Shown: in pieces, positions 1 through 8,300 of the stretch
Numbering within the stretch: position 1 is the first letter of the stretch
Layout: every line of letters starts with the position of its first letter
Assembly (NCBI GenBank): GCA_036005845.1
Contig: DASYQD010000024.1
Span: 1-34,183, forward strand
Direction of reading: 5' to 3'
Length of the DNA: 34,183 bases
From: DASYQD01 sp036005845
Lineage (GTDB): Bacteria; Acidobacteriota; Thermoanaerobaculia; Multivoradales; JAIOJS01
Notes under the pieces: model-generated
Database searches by the model: none
The model's input: the letters and a program-made list of their open reading frames with translations, nothing else
What the model was told of the DNA's origin: nothing
Program-made: the position numbers and the translations under genes

Positions 1-1
1 C

Positions 2-1936
2 TCGGGTGCCAACGGCATCGTCGGCGCCGGCAAGACCATGCAGCTCGGTTCCAGGCTGCAGCCGTACGGCGTGCGCATCGTCGGACTCGACTTCCCGGGC
101 GCGCCCGACGGCATCGGCAAGCAGTATCCAGGTCTGCTGAAGACGTTCGGCAAGGACCGCGCCGCCGAGATCATGCAGAACATCGTCCGCATGACCTACG
201 ACGGGAAGACGGTGCCCGGCGAGCTGAAGCAGTTCCGGCCGCGCTTCCTGCTCGAAGCGATCCCCGAGGTGCTCGAGCTGAAGCGCGCGCACTACGCGGT
301 GTTCCGGCAGGCCTTCCCGGGCATCGAGATCCGCTCGGTGACCTCGGGCTTCCCCAGCCGCGAGCTCGGCGTGCCGGTGGCGCACCCGGCTTTCCCGCAC
401 GAGGTCAACAAGGTGTGGGAGACGGTGGAGTCCGGACCGTCCGCGGTGCCGCAGCTGCTGTGGGCGCTCGGCCTCATCCCGATGCCGGTGGCCGACGAAT
501 GGTCGTTCGTGCTCGACGTCGTCTTCTGCGGCCTCACCAACGCCGCGCTGCGCTGGCACCGCGCGTCGAACATGCCATTCTGGAAGACCGACAAGCTGGT
601 GCGCCAGCTCCTGGGGCCGAACCCGTTCCGCGCCCACGATGCGATCGGCGCCAAGGGCGCGAACTTCCTCACTTGGTCATGCCTGCAGCACCTCGGGGAG
701 CGCTACGGCGAGCTCTTCGCGCCGGCGCCCGAGCTGGTGGAGCGCAAGGACAGCGGCCAGCCCTGGTATCCGCCGAACCATTTCCGCCCACTCGTCGACT
801 GGCAGCTCGCGGCTGACGAGGAGCGCGACTTCCGCGCCTGGGTGCTCGGCCCGCTGGTGCAGATGACGGCGCTGATGGTGCACGAGGAGCGCGCGCACCC
901 GGCGCACCTCAACTTGATCGGCGAGCTGTGCGCGCAGCTCCGCCACGGCGTGCTGGCGCTGGTGCGCGACCTGGGCCTCGACGAAGCGCGGCGGATCGTC
1001 GAGCGTTACCACGAGCTGCATCCCGCGGCCGCGGAGAGCCCATGGCACGCCGAGGCGCTCGACCGCGTCGGCTCGCCCGAGTGGCAGCAGCTCTACGTCA
1101 ACGCCGAGCACGACGGCGAGGTCGGCGTCATCACCCTCGGCCGCGAGGCGTACAACTGGGACGTCGACGCCGAGCTCAACCGCGCCATCGACTGGCTGCG
1201 CGCGGAAGGGATCGAGCGCGTCATCCTGAGCGGCGACTTCCACCTCACGACGCAGCTCGTCGGCGCCGACACCGCGGAGTTCTTCCCGGCGCTCGCCGAC
1301 GAGGCGCAGGGCTACCGCGTCTCGGCGGCGTGGAGCCGCACGGCGCGGCGCCTCCACGACGAGTTCCGCACCTCGGTGGGCTTCCTCAACGGCAAGCGCT
1401 GCCTCGGCGGCATGCTCGAGCTGTTCCTCCACTGCCACCACCTCGTCGCCGTCGACTCGGTGAGCCTTGGCTTCCCCGAGGTGACGCTGCCGGTGATCCC
1501 CGGCATGGAGGGGTGCCATTGGCCCTTCCGCAAGGCGCGGCGCGAGGACTGGCCGCGGCTGCTCGACCTGCTGCTCACCGGCAAACCGGTGCGTGCGGGG
1601 CAGGTGGTGGGCTGGCTCGTGGACGTCGCGTCGCCGCTCGAGGAGGCGCTGCAGGCGGCGTGGCGATTGGCGAGCGGCGAGGGCGCCAGCGAGCGCCGGA
1701 GCGTCGAGGAGCGCCCGCTCGCCGAGGTGACGGAAGCGCTGCCGGCACCCGCGGAGACCGGCGCCGCCGCGGCCGATGTCGCGCGCTGCGCCATATACGA
1801 CACCATCGTCGCCTCCTGCAGCGTGCCGCTGTCCGAAGCGCTCGACGCGCAGTCGCGCCACTCGGCGGCCTTCATGACCGGCAAGGCCTGCCGCGCCGGC
1901 GTCGTCGGCACCGCCTGGGCGAAGTTGCAAGGCTGA
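2..1936 (+). CDS. 3-hydroxyacyl-CoA dehydrogenase / enoyl-CoA hydratase fusion (5' partial)
   Basis: The reading frame is open at the left window edge, so the true start lies outside. The first residues form a Gly-rich Rossmann turn (GANGIVGAG) followed by a strand ending in Asp (VRIVGLDF), which fits NAD binding. Next comes a stretch typical of 3-hydroxyacyl-CoA dehydrogenases (FLLEAIPEVLELKR) and an AHPAFP segment in the position of the family's catalytic His motif. The last ~250 residues are a crotonase fold: GGMLEL and FPEVTLPVIPG hold the two Glu positions used by enoyl-CoA hydratases. The domain order (dehydrogenase first, hydratase last) is the reverse of FadB. The likely role is two consecutive beta-oxidation steps on an acyl-CoA in the cytoplasm; the substrate cannot be told. 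No thiolase is visible in the window. Family assignment is confident, exact reaction less so. Confidence 0.85.
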   Translation, partial: SGANGIVGAGKTMQLGSRLQPYGVRIVGLDFPGAPDGIGKQYPGLLKTFGKDRAAEIMQNIVRMTYDGKTVPGELKQFRPRFLLEAIPEVLELKRAHYAVFRQAFPGIEIRSVTSGFPSRELGVPVAHPAFPHEVNKVWETVESGPSAVPQLLWALGLIPMPVADEWSFVLDVVFCGLTNAALRWHRASNMPFWKTDKLVRQLLGPNPFRAHDAIGAKGANFLTWSCLQHLGERYGELFAPAPELVERKDSGQPWYPPNHFRPLVDWQLAADEERDFRAWVLGPLVQMTALMVHEERAHPAHLNLIGELCAQLRHGVLALVRDLGLDEARRIVERYHELHPAAAESPWHAEALDRVGSPEWQQLYVNAEHDGEVGVITLGREAYNWDVDAELNRAIDWLRAEGIERVILSGDFHLTTQLVGADTAEFFPALADEAQGYRVSAAWSRTARRLHDEFRTSVGFLNGKRCLGGMLELFLHCHHLVAVDSVSLGFPEVTLPVIPGMEGCHWPFRKARREDWPRLLDLLLTGKPVRAGQVVGWLVDVASPLEEALQAAWRLASGEGASERRSVEERPLAEVTEALPAPAETGAAAADVARCAIYDTIVASCSVPLSEALDAQSRHSAAFMTGKACRAGVVGTAWAKLQG

Positions 1937-1973
1937 GGCACGGCTGCGGCGCGTGCTCTCGAGCCCGCAAAAA

Positions 1974-2000
1974 GAAACCCCGGCCGGCGGCCGGGGTTTC
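1974..2000 (-). terminator. Rho-independent terminator of the EXORDIUM-like gene
   Basis: A perfect 12-bp inverted repeat (GAAACCCCGGCC and its complement) with a 3-base loop. Read on the minus strand the hairpin is followed by TTTTTG, a U-tract, and it lies 23 bases beyond the stop codon of the minus-strand gene ending at 2023. The plus-strand side has only a short T run inside the stem, so it is a better terminator for the minus gene, though it may also stop transcripts of the upstream plus gene. Confidence 0.85.
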
Positions 2001-2022
2001 CAAGCGCGCGCGAACGACCTTG

Positions 2023-2880
2023 CTACATGGTCCTGATGCAGGAGCGGGTGGCGTTCGACCACTCGTACTGGTAGCCGAAGCCGCCGGAGCCGATGAACGG
2101 CGTTGGCGACCAGGCGCACTTGTCGTCCGCCTCGTAGCCGCGAGCATCCCACCAGCCGGTGCCCGTCGGGTCGGTCACCGCCTCGCGGGTCTCGTGACAG
2201 ACGAAGTGCTCCTGGTTCTGCGCGTTCGTCCAGCCCGACACTCGGCAGCTGCTGCAGCTGGGAAACGGCTCGATCGAGTACTTGATCGCCGAGGCGCCGC
2301 TGCCGATCCAGCCGTGGTAGGCGCAGTAGGAGAGGCTCGGTCCGCCGCAGGAGGTGCTCGACCCGCTCGATGAGTACGACGAGCTGGGGATGACCACCTC
2401 GTAGATCGTGCTGGCGTTGTTGCCGCCGTGGCCGGTCAGATAGTTGCTGACCTCGGCCTGCACGATCGCGTCGGTGACGTTGGTCGGCGGCGTCGAAGTA
2501 TCGAACCAGTCAGCCTGGGAACCGACGAGGTTCGACTGCGTGATGCCGGAGTACTGGGTGATGGTGTTGTACTCACCGGTGGTGCCGAACTGATTGCGGA
2601 AGGCTTGCAGCTCCGTGGCGTAGGCGTTGTCGGCACCGCCAGTGGCGAAGCTCGGACCCCAGAAGATGAAGACGACCTTCGCCGCGGTGATCGTCGGGCC
2701 GCCGTGGTAGGTGAGGTTGCTGCCGCCCTTGAGGGCGAGTGCGCCACCACGCGTAGGGGTGTAGACGACGTGATCCCTGTCAGCCCACGGGCCCTTCTTC
2801 GCTCCGCGCTCCGCGGCGCTGGCCGCGACGGCGAGGAGACACGACAACACCAGCACGAAACCGACGCTCTTGATCCTCAT
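2023..2880 (-). CDS. Secreted EXORDIUM/phosphate-induced-protein-1-like protein
   Basis: 285 residues. The start at 2880 is chosen because GGGAGG precedes it by 8 bases and the protein then opens with a clear signal peptide (MRIKSVGFVLVLSCLLAVAA, ending near ASA). The mature part has a segment of the type GGPTITAAKVVFIFWGP, which resembles the opening strand of bacterial EXO-like proteins. Near the C-terminus is HETREAVTDPTGTGWWDARG followed by DDKCAW and a WSNATRSC end. This H-E-x-x-E / TDP / GWxD / CAW pattern recurs in bacterial EXO-like secreted proteins. The function is not established. The HExxE motif hints at metal binding, but that is inference. Several Cys pairs suggest disulfides outside the cytoplasm. 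It stands alone, divergent from the cytochrome gene, with its own terminator. Confidence 0.7.
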   Translation of the reverse strand: MRIKSVGFVLVLSCLLAVAASAAERGAKKGPWADRDHVVYTPTRGGALALKGGSNLTYHGGPTITAAKVVFIFWGPSFATGGADNAYATELQAFRNQFGTTGEYNTITQYSGITQSNLVGSQADWFDTSTPPTNVTDAIVQAEVSNYLTGHGGNNASTIYEVVIPSSSYSSSGSSTSCGGPSLSYCAYHGWIGSGASAIKYSIEPFPSCSSCRVSGWTNAQNQEHFVCHETREAVTDPTGTGWWDARGYEADDKCAWSPTPFIGSGGFGYQYEWSNATRSCIRTM

Positions 2881-3051
2881 CGATCGAAACCTCCCGAGGC
2901 GTTGGCCGCGGTAAGGCATCTCACCCTATTGCGAGCTGCCGCGCCGCGGTGATGGACTGCACCGACCCCATCGGTGCCACTCATGGTGAGCGACCTGAGG
3001 CGACGCTAACACAACCGGCGGGAGTCGGGGTGGGGCTAGGATCCGGACAGT

Positions 3052-5151
3052 GTGAGCATCGCCCGGCCGCCGAGGTTTGTCCGCTGTTGGCTCCTGCTGG
3101 CTGCCGGCGCGGGCATGGCCGCCGTGATGCCGGTTCCGGCGGCGCCGCCGGCGGCGGCGGGCGGTGCCGGTCCGGCGGCTGGGGCGCCGTCGTGGGGCCT
3201 CGCTACCGGCACGCCGGCTTTTCTCGCCGCGCGCGGCGTTCACGTCACCGCGGGCGCGGCGCCGGGTTACGTCGACGACGCCGTCTGCGCCGGTTGCCAC
3301 CAGGACATCGCCGCGTCGTTTGCCGCCGTCGGCATGTCGCGCTCGTTCTATCGGCCGCGGCGCGCGAGGGCGATCGAGATGTTCGGCGAGCCGTTCGAGC
3401 ATGCGCCGTCGAAGCGCACGTACGAGATGCTCTGGCGCGGCGATCAGCTCGTCTTTCGCCGCTGGCAGGTGGGTCCGCGCGGCGAGCGCGTCAACGAGAT
3501 CGAGCAGCCGGTCGACTGGGTGCTCGGCTCGGGCAACCACGCGCGCACGTACCTCATCCGCTCGCCGTCGGGCGAGCTGTGGCAGCTGCCGATCGCGTGG
3601 TACACGCGCGAGCGACGGTGGGGGATGGCGCCCGGCTACGACCGGCCCGATCACGAGGAGCTGTCGCGCGCGGTGCAGCGCGAGTGCATGGTCTGCCACG
3701 ACGCGTATCCGGAGGTGCCCGCGAGGGCCGACGCGTACGGGATGCCGCACCGTTTTCCGGCGATGATGCCGGAGGGCGTCGGTTGCCAGCGCTGCCACGG
3801 GCCGGGCGCCGAGCACGTGCGCCGGGTGCGCGACCCCGCTGTGGCGCTCGCCGCAGCGAAGGCGGCGATCGTCAACCCGGCGCGCTTGGAGCCGGCGCGG
3901 CGCGCCGAGGTCTGCTACCAGTGCCACCTGCAGCCGATCGTGGCGTTGCCGGCGGTGCGGCGCTTCGAGCGCGGCGACTTCGCGTATCGGCCCGGCGAGC
4001 CGCTCGCCGCGCACCGGGTCGAGCTCGACGCCGACGAAGATGGGCGGTCGCGTGGCGAGCGGTTCGAGATCAACCACCATCCCTATCGGCTCGAGCAGAG
4101 CCGCTGCTTCCGCGAGAGCCCGGTCGGCGCGCTGTCCTGCCTCACCTGCCACGATCCGCATCGCAAGGTGGTGGCAGCCGATCGCGCGGCTCACTACCGC
4201 GCTGCGTGCTTGAGCTGCCACGAGCTCGCCAAGCACCCATCGCTACCGCAGCTCTCGCAACCACAGCTCGAGACCGCCGATTGCACGACCTGCCACATGC
4301 CCGAACGGCGCACCGAAGACGTGGTGCATGCGGTGATGACCGACCACCGCATCCAGCTCCCTCCGATCGGCGTCGATCTGCTGGCGCCGCGGTCGGAGCG
4401 CGATCCGGTGCTCGTCGGTGCCAGCTTCCTGCGGTCCGAGGAGGCGCCGCCGGGCAGCCTCGGCGAGCTCTATCGCGCGATCGGCGTGCTGCGCATCGGC
4501 GGCCGAAGCGCGTTGCCGCGCGTGAAGGCGCTGCTGGCAAACGCGCCGCCACTGCCGCCGGAGCCGTGGCTGCGTCTGGCGGTGGACGAGCTGCAGGCGC
4601 GCGAGCACGCGGACGCGGAAGCGGCGCTGCGGCGCGCGATGACGTTGCCGGGCGGCGACACGCCGCTGGTGCGCGTGTGGTTGGGGCTCAGCCTGGCGGG
4701 GCAGGGGAAGCTGGAGCCGGCGCTCGCCGAGCTCGCGGCCGCGGCATCGCGCGATCCCGACCTCGTCGAGGCGCACTTCGACCGTGGCCGGCTGCTGCTC
4801 GCCAGCGGCCGCGCCGCCGAAGCGCTGCCGGAGCTCGAGCGCGCGGTGCAGCTGCGGCCGACCTTCGCCGCCGGCTGGCTGCGGCTCGGCGAAGCGAAGG
4901 AGGCGGTGGCACCTGCCGGCGATGCAAAGGCGGCGGCGGCGAGCCGCGCCGCCGCGATCGCGGACTATCGCCGGGCGTTGTCCGTCGATCCATCGATGAC
5001 GGATGCCTACCTCGCCCTCGCCAAGTCGTTGCGCGCAAGCGGTGACGAGGCTGGAGCCCGCGACGCGCTCGCGCTGGGTGCACGTTTTGCGCGCCATCCG
5101 GAAGCGTTGGCGGAGTCCGCCGCAGACGAGCACACAGCTGACTCTCACTGA
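3052..5151 (+). CDS. Secreted seven-heme c-type cytochrome with C-terminal TPR domain
   Basis: 699 residues with a GTG start (AGGA about 10 bases upstream). An N-terminal hydrophobic Ala-rich signal sequence is followed by seven CxxCH heme-binding motifs at about residues 79 (CAGCH), 212 (CMVCH), 245 (CQRCH), 288 (CYQCH), 363 (CLTCH), 386 (CLSCH) and 411 (CTTCH). The SCLTCHDPH and VGMSRSF segments resemble cytochrome c554-like multiheme proteins. From about residue 455 to 690 the protein is helical and Ala/Leu-rich with TPR-like units (for example the segments around LVEAHFDRGRLLLASG and DAYLALAKSLRASG). It is likely a periplasmic or outer-surface electron-transfer protein in which the TPRs dock partners. 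Substrate and partner are unknown. The neighbouring genes do not point to a particular respiratory chain. Confidence 0.85.
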   Translation: MSIARPPRFVRCWLLLAAGAGMAAVMPVPAAPPAAAGGAGPAAGAPSWGLATGTPAFLAARGVHVTAGAAPGYVDDAVCAGCHQDIAASFAAVGMSRSFYRPRRARAIEMFGEPFEHAPSKRTYEMLWRGDQLVFRRWQVGPRGERVNEIEQPVDWVLGSGNHARTYLIRSPSGELWQLPIAWYTRERRWGMAPGYDRPDHEELSRAVQRECMVCHDAYPEVPARADAYGMPHRFPAMMPEGVGCQRCHGPGAEHVRRVRDPAVALAAAKAAIVNPARLEPARRAEVCYQCHLQPIVALPAVRRFERGDFAYRPGEPLAAHRVELDADEDGRSRGERFEINHHPYRLEQSRCFRESPVGALSCLTCHDPHRKVVAADRAAHYRAACLSCHELAKHPSLPQLSQPQLETADCTTCHMPERRTEDVVHAVMTDHRIQLPPIGVDLLAPRSERDPVLVGASFLRSEEAPPGSLGELYRAIGVLRIGGRSALPRVKALLANAPPLPPEPWLRLAVDELQAREHADAEAALRRAMTLPGGDTPLVRVWLGLSLAGQGKLEPALAELAAAASRDPDLVEAHFDRGRLLLASGRAAEALPELERAVQLRPTFAAGWLRLGEAKEAVAPAGDAKAAAASRAAAIADYRRALSVDPSMTDAYLALAKSLRASGDEAGARDALALGARFARHPEALAESAADEHTADSH

Positions 5152-5317
5152 GTGATAAACGTGCCGCTGCCGACGAAGGTCATCGAGCGACCGGAAGGTT
5201 GGATGGGTGGCATCGCCGACCAGTAATGCACCTCGGCAGCCACCGCAGGCTGCCCCGCGAGCGCCGGTCGCCCGGACTGGGTGCGTACCGGTGCGACCTC
5301 GAGTAGCGGCGTGCCAC

Positions 5318-6979
5318 ATGGCTGACGAGCCCGCTCCGGCCCGCCCCGACGGTGAGGTAGCCGTGCCGTCGCTGCACGCGTCCCACCCTGCGCCGGGGCG
5401 GAGCGCGGATGATGCGACTCATGCGATCGGCGCTCTTGTAGCCGCTCGCCGCTCGCCCTGGAGAACGATCTCGTTCTTGCTCGTCGCCGCAGGCGTGGCG
5501 CTCGTGGTGTGGATCGTCCTGCAGGTTCCCGGCGAGGTGTTCAACAGCGGCGATGGCGGGGTCAAGGCGCTGCAGGCGCGACAGGCCGCCGCTGGCAGCT
5601 TCGCCACCACGCTCGAGCTGCCGGCGCCACCTTGGGTGCGCGAGCTGTGGGCGCGCGGGCACTATCCGTTCGAGCGGCCGTTCGTCTACGCCACTCCCGT
5701 CGGGCGCGTGCCCCAGTACCCGTTCCTCTTTCCCTGGCTCTCGGCGCTGCCGTACCGCGCGCTCGGTTTTCGTGGCTTCTTCGTGCTGCCGGCGCTGGCG
5801 CTGTTCGCCGTCTGGTGGGTCTTCGCGCGCGCCGCCCGCCGCGCCGGCGTGCCGGCCCGATGTCGCGCGTTGGCGTTGACCAGTCTGGTGCTGGCGCTGC
5901 CGCTCACGGTGTACGGCGCGATGTTCTACGAGCACACGCTTGCGGTGCTGCTGCTCCTTCCTGCCTGCGCGGTCGTCGCGTTGCATGAGCGCGCTCCTTC
6001 GACGCTGCGGCTCGCTCTCGTCGGAGCGCTCGCCGGGACCGCGCCGTGGCTGCGCTCGGAGTCGTGGTGTCTGCTCGCCGGTTTGGGCCTGCTGGCGGTC
6101 GTGCGCTCGATACGCGAGCGCGATTGGCGATGGATGGCGCTGCCCGCCGCTGAGCTGGTCACCGCGGGTGCCGACCTGGTGACCAACCACGTCCTCTACG
6201 GCAGTTGGTTCGGCCCGCACGGCGAGCAGGTGCTCGGTGCTCTGTCGATCCATCAGCAGCTCGCGCGCGGCGCGCACCACCTCGCCAGCAGTCTGCGGCA
6301 GATGGCGATCTTCGCGCCTTTGCTGCTCGCCCTGCTGATCGCGCTCGCCGCGATCGGCGCTTCGCATCGGCGGCTGCCTCGCGGCGCGCTCGCGCTCGCC
6401 GCTCTCATCCTCTTCGACCTCCTAACCGTTCCCTTCGTGCTGCCGGTGGCGGAAGGTCTGCACTGGGGGCCGCGCTACCTGCTGGTGCTGATGCCGCTGT
6501 TGTCGCTGCTGCTCGGGTTGCTGCTGCCCGTGCTCTCTACGTTGCCCGCGTTGCCGCGGCGCGCGGTGGGCGTCGCGCTCGCTATCGCGCTCGTCTTCGG
6601 CGCCTGGAAGAACACGATCGAAGGTCCGCGCCAGCTCGCCGACAACTACCGCCACCGCGTCTGGCCGGCGCTGGCGGAGTTGCGTGCGGCACCGGACCCG
6701 GTGGTCGTCGTCAACGACCAGTACTGCAGCACCGACCTCGCGGCGCTCGTCCCCGCCAAGTCCTTCCTGCTCGTGCACGGCGCTCGCGAGCTCGGCGACG
6801 TCGCTTCGCTGCTCGCGCGCCGCGGCATCACGCGGTTCCCCTTCGTCGTCTACCCGTTCCAGCCGATGCCGCCGCGCCTTACCTTCCGGATGACGGGACC
6901 GCCGCAGCGTCGCACCGCCTGCGCCGCGCGCGGCCAGCGCGGGCAATTCATCGTCTACGACTGCGCCGGTTCGCCCTGA
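5318..6979 (+). CDS. Polytopic membrane protein, GT-C glycosyltransferase-like
   Basis: About 553 residues from the ATG at 5318; an in-frame GTG at 5207 would add 37 residues of low-complexity sequence, so the start is uncertain. A ~55-residue soluble N-terminus precedes a first membrane helix (WRTISFLLVAAGVALVVWIV), then a loop with NSGDGGVKALQ. The Asp in this first periplasmic loop is the position of the conserved acidic residue in GT-C enzymes such as the GT39/ArnT families. About nine to eleven further hydrophobic helices follow, then a ~110-residue soluble C-terminal domain. GT-C enzymes move sugars from polyprenyl-phosphate donors outside the membrane. Donor and acceptor here are unknown. 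It stands between the cytochrome and rsgA, with 135 bases before the latter, so cotranscription is possible but not shown. Confidence 0.6.
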   Translation: MADEPAPARPDGEVAVPSLHASHPAPGRSADDATHAIGALVAARRSPWRTISFLLVAAGVALVVWIVLQVPGEVFNSGDGGVKALQARQAAAGSFATTLELPAPPWVRELWARGHYPFERPFVYATPVGRVPQYPFLFPWLSALPYRALGFRGFFVLPALALFAVWWVFARAARRAGVPARCRALALTSLVLALPLTVYGAMFYEHTLAVLLLLPACAVVALHERAPSTLRLALVGALAGTAPWLRSESWCLLAGLGLLAVVRSIRERDWRWMALPAAELVTAGADLVTNHVLYGSWFGPHGEQVLGALSIHQQLARGAHHLASSLRQMAIFAPLLLALLIALAAIGASHRRLPRGALALAALILFDLLTVPFVLPVAEGLHWGPRYLLVLMPLLSLLLGLLLPVLSTLPALPRRAVGVALAIALVFGAWKNTIEGPRQLADNYRHRVWPALAELRAAPDPVVVVNDQYCSTDLAALVPAKSFLLVHGARELGDVASLLARRGITRFPFVVYPFQPMPPRLTFRMTGPPQRRTACAARGQRGQFIVYDCAGSP

Positions 6980-7076
6980 CGGGTCTTCCCCTCGCCGCCG
7001 ATCGGTGGCACCATCGCCGTCGCGCCTATGCTTGCTTGAGCGGCGTCCCCGCGTTTCCCACAACCACTTGGGACCC

Positions 7077-7097
7077 GCGCGTCGATCGTCGACGCGC
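7077..7097 (+). other. Perfect hairpin just upstream of rsgA
   Basis: GCGCGTCGA, a 3-base loop, then TCGACGCGC: a perfect 9-bp stem ending about 5 bases before the GGAG of the rsgA ribosome-binding site. There is no T-run after it, so it is not a standard intrinsic terminator. It could modulate translation start or end the upstream transcript with Rho. Confidence 0.4.
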
Positions 7098-7115
7098 ACG
7101 GCGGAGATCCGCACC

Positions 7116-8243
7116 ATGGACGACTCCCGTTTCGCGGCGCCTGATTCCTTCGCGCTCTTGTGCGCGCTCGGCTGGAGCGAGCGCTGGCAGGCGTGCTTTG
7201 CTTCGTTTTCGTCTTCACTCGCTTGCGACGCGCGATGCGAGCCCGGTCGCGTCCTCGCCGGCTCTCGCGACCAGTTGCGCGTCGGCACCACGCGCGGCGA
7301 GGAGGAGGCGCTCGTGCCCGGGCGTCTGCTCTACCGCGCCGAGTCGCCGGCCGAGTTGCCGTGCGTCGGCGATTGGCTGGCGTTGCGCCGTCTCGACGAA
7401 GGAGGCGAGCAGCCGCTGGTCGTCGAAGCCGTGCTGCCGCGCGCCAGCGTCTTCGTGCGACGAGCCGCCGGCCGCCGGAGCGAGCCGCAGGCGCTCGCCG
7501 CCAACGTCGACGTGGCGCTGCTCGTCGCCGGTCTCGACGAGCCGTGGAAGCCGCGGCGGCTGGAGCGCTGGCTGGCGATGACGCGCGAGGCCGGCGTGCC
7601 CGCGGTCGTCGTGCTCACCAAGCTCGACCTTTGCGACAACGCCGAGCTCGGCACGGTGGTTGCCGGCGCGACCGCGCTGGCCGCGCCCGCGCCCGTACAC
7701 GCGATCGACGCGCTGCATGGTGACGGCGTCGAGCAGTTGTACACCTACCTGCGCGCCGGCGAGACGCTGGTCCTGCTCGGCATCTCGGGTGCCGGGAAGT
7801 CGACGCTCGCCAACCAGCTCGCCGGTCACCGCATCGCCGCGACCAGCGCGTTGGCGGACGACGGCCGCGGCCGCCATACGACGACCCGCCGCGAGCTGCT
7901 GCCCCTGCCAGGCGGCGCGCTGCTGCTCGACACTCCGGGCTTGCGCGAGGTCGGTCTCTGGCTGGGCGACGACGACCTCGCGAGCACCTTCCCGGAGATC
8001 GACGAGCTGGCGCAGGGTTGCCGCTTCCGCGACTGCACGCACTCGAGCGAGCCGGGGTGCGCGGTGCGCGCGGCGGTCGACGCGGGCAGCCTCGACACGG
8101 AGCGCCTCGCAAGCTTCCGGCAGCTCGCCGCCGAGCGCGACGCGCTGCGCCGCCGCACGGACGCGCAGGCGGCGCGCGAGGCCAGGCAGCAGACGAAAGC
8201 GCTCCACCGCGCCGCCAACAAACACAAGCCGAGGTCGCTGTGA
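7116..8243 (+). CDS. rsgA: Ribosome small-subunit-dependent GTPase A
   Basis: 375 residues from the ATG at 7116 (GGAG about 10 bases upstream; the longer in-frame extension has no good start). RsgA is a circularly permuted GTPase that matures and checks the 30S subunit. The permuted motif order is visible: G4 TKLD (168-171) comes before the P-loop GISGAGKST (222-230), then a Thr-rich switch (HTTTRR), and G3 DTPG (272-275). A zinc-binding module follows: C302-x4-C307-x-H309-x5-C315. The N-terminal ~110 residues fit the OB-fold that binds rRNA, here with the typical VGDWL segment. The C-terminus is basic (KALHRAANKHKPRSL), fitting rRNA contact. Identification is firm. Nothing odd is seen in the key residues. 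Confidence 0.95.
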   Translation: MDDSRFAAPDSFALLCALGWSERWQACFASFSSSLACDARCEPGRVLAGSRDQLRVGTTRGEEEALVPGRLLYRAESPAELPCVGDWLALRRLDEGGEQPLVVEAVLPRASVFVRRAAGRRSEPQALAANVDVALLVAGLDEPWKPRRLERWLAMTREAGVPAVVVLTKLDLCDNAELGTVVAGATALAAPAPVHAIDALHGDGVEQLYTYLRAGETLVLLGISGAGKSTLANQLAGHRIAATSALADDGRGRHTTTRRELLPLPGGALLLDTPGLREVGLWLGDDDLASTFPEIDELAQGCRFRDCTHSSEPGCAVRAAVDAGSLDTERLASFRQLAAERDALRRRTDAQAAREARQQTKALHRAANKHKPRSL

Positions 8244-8300
8244 GCGGCACTCTGAACGTACCGGCGCGAAACCCGCGGCACCCGCGCGCGTAGGTGGTCC

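Noticed and set aside
5235..5254. GGCAGCC/GGCTGCC 7-bp inverted repeat as terminator of the cytochrome gene
   Set aside because: Short stem, no T-run and about 80 bases past the stop; easily a chance pairing in GC-rich DNA.
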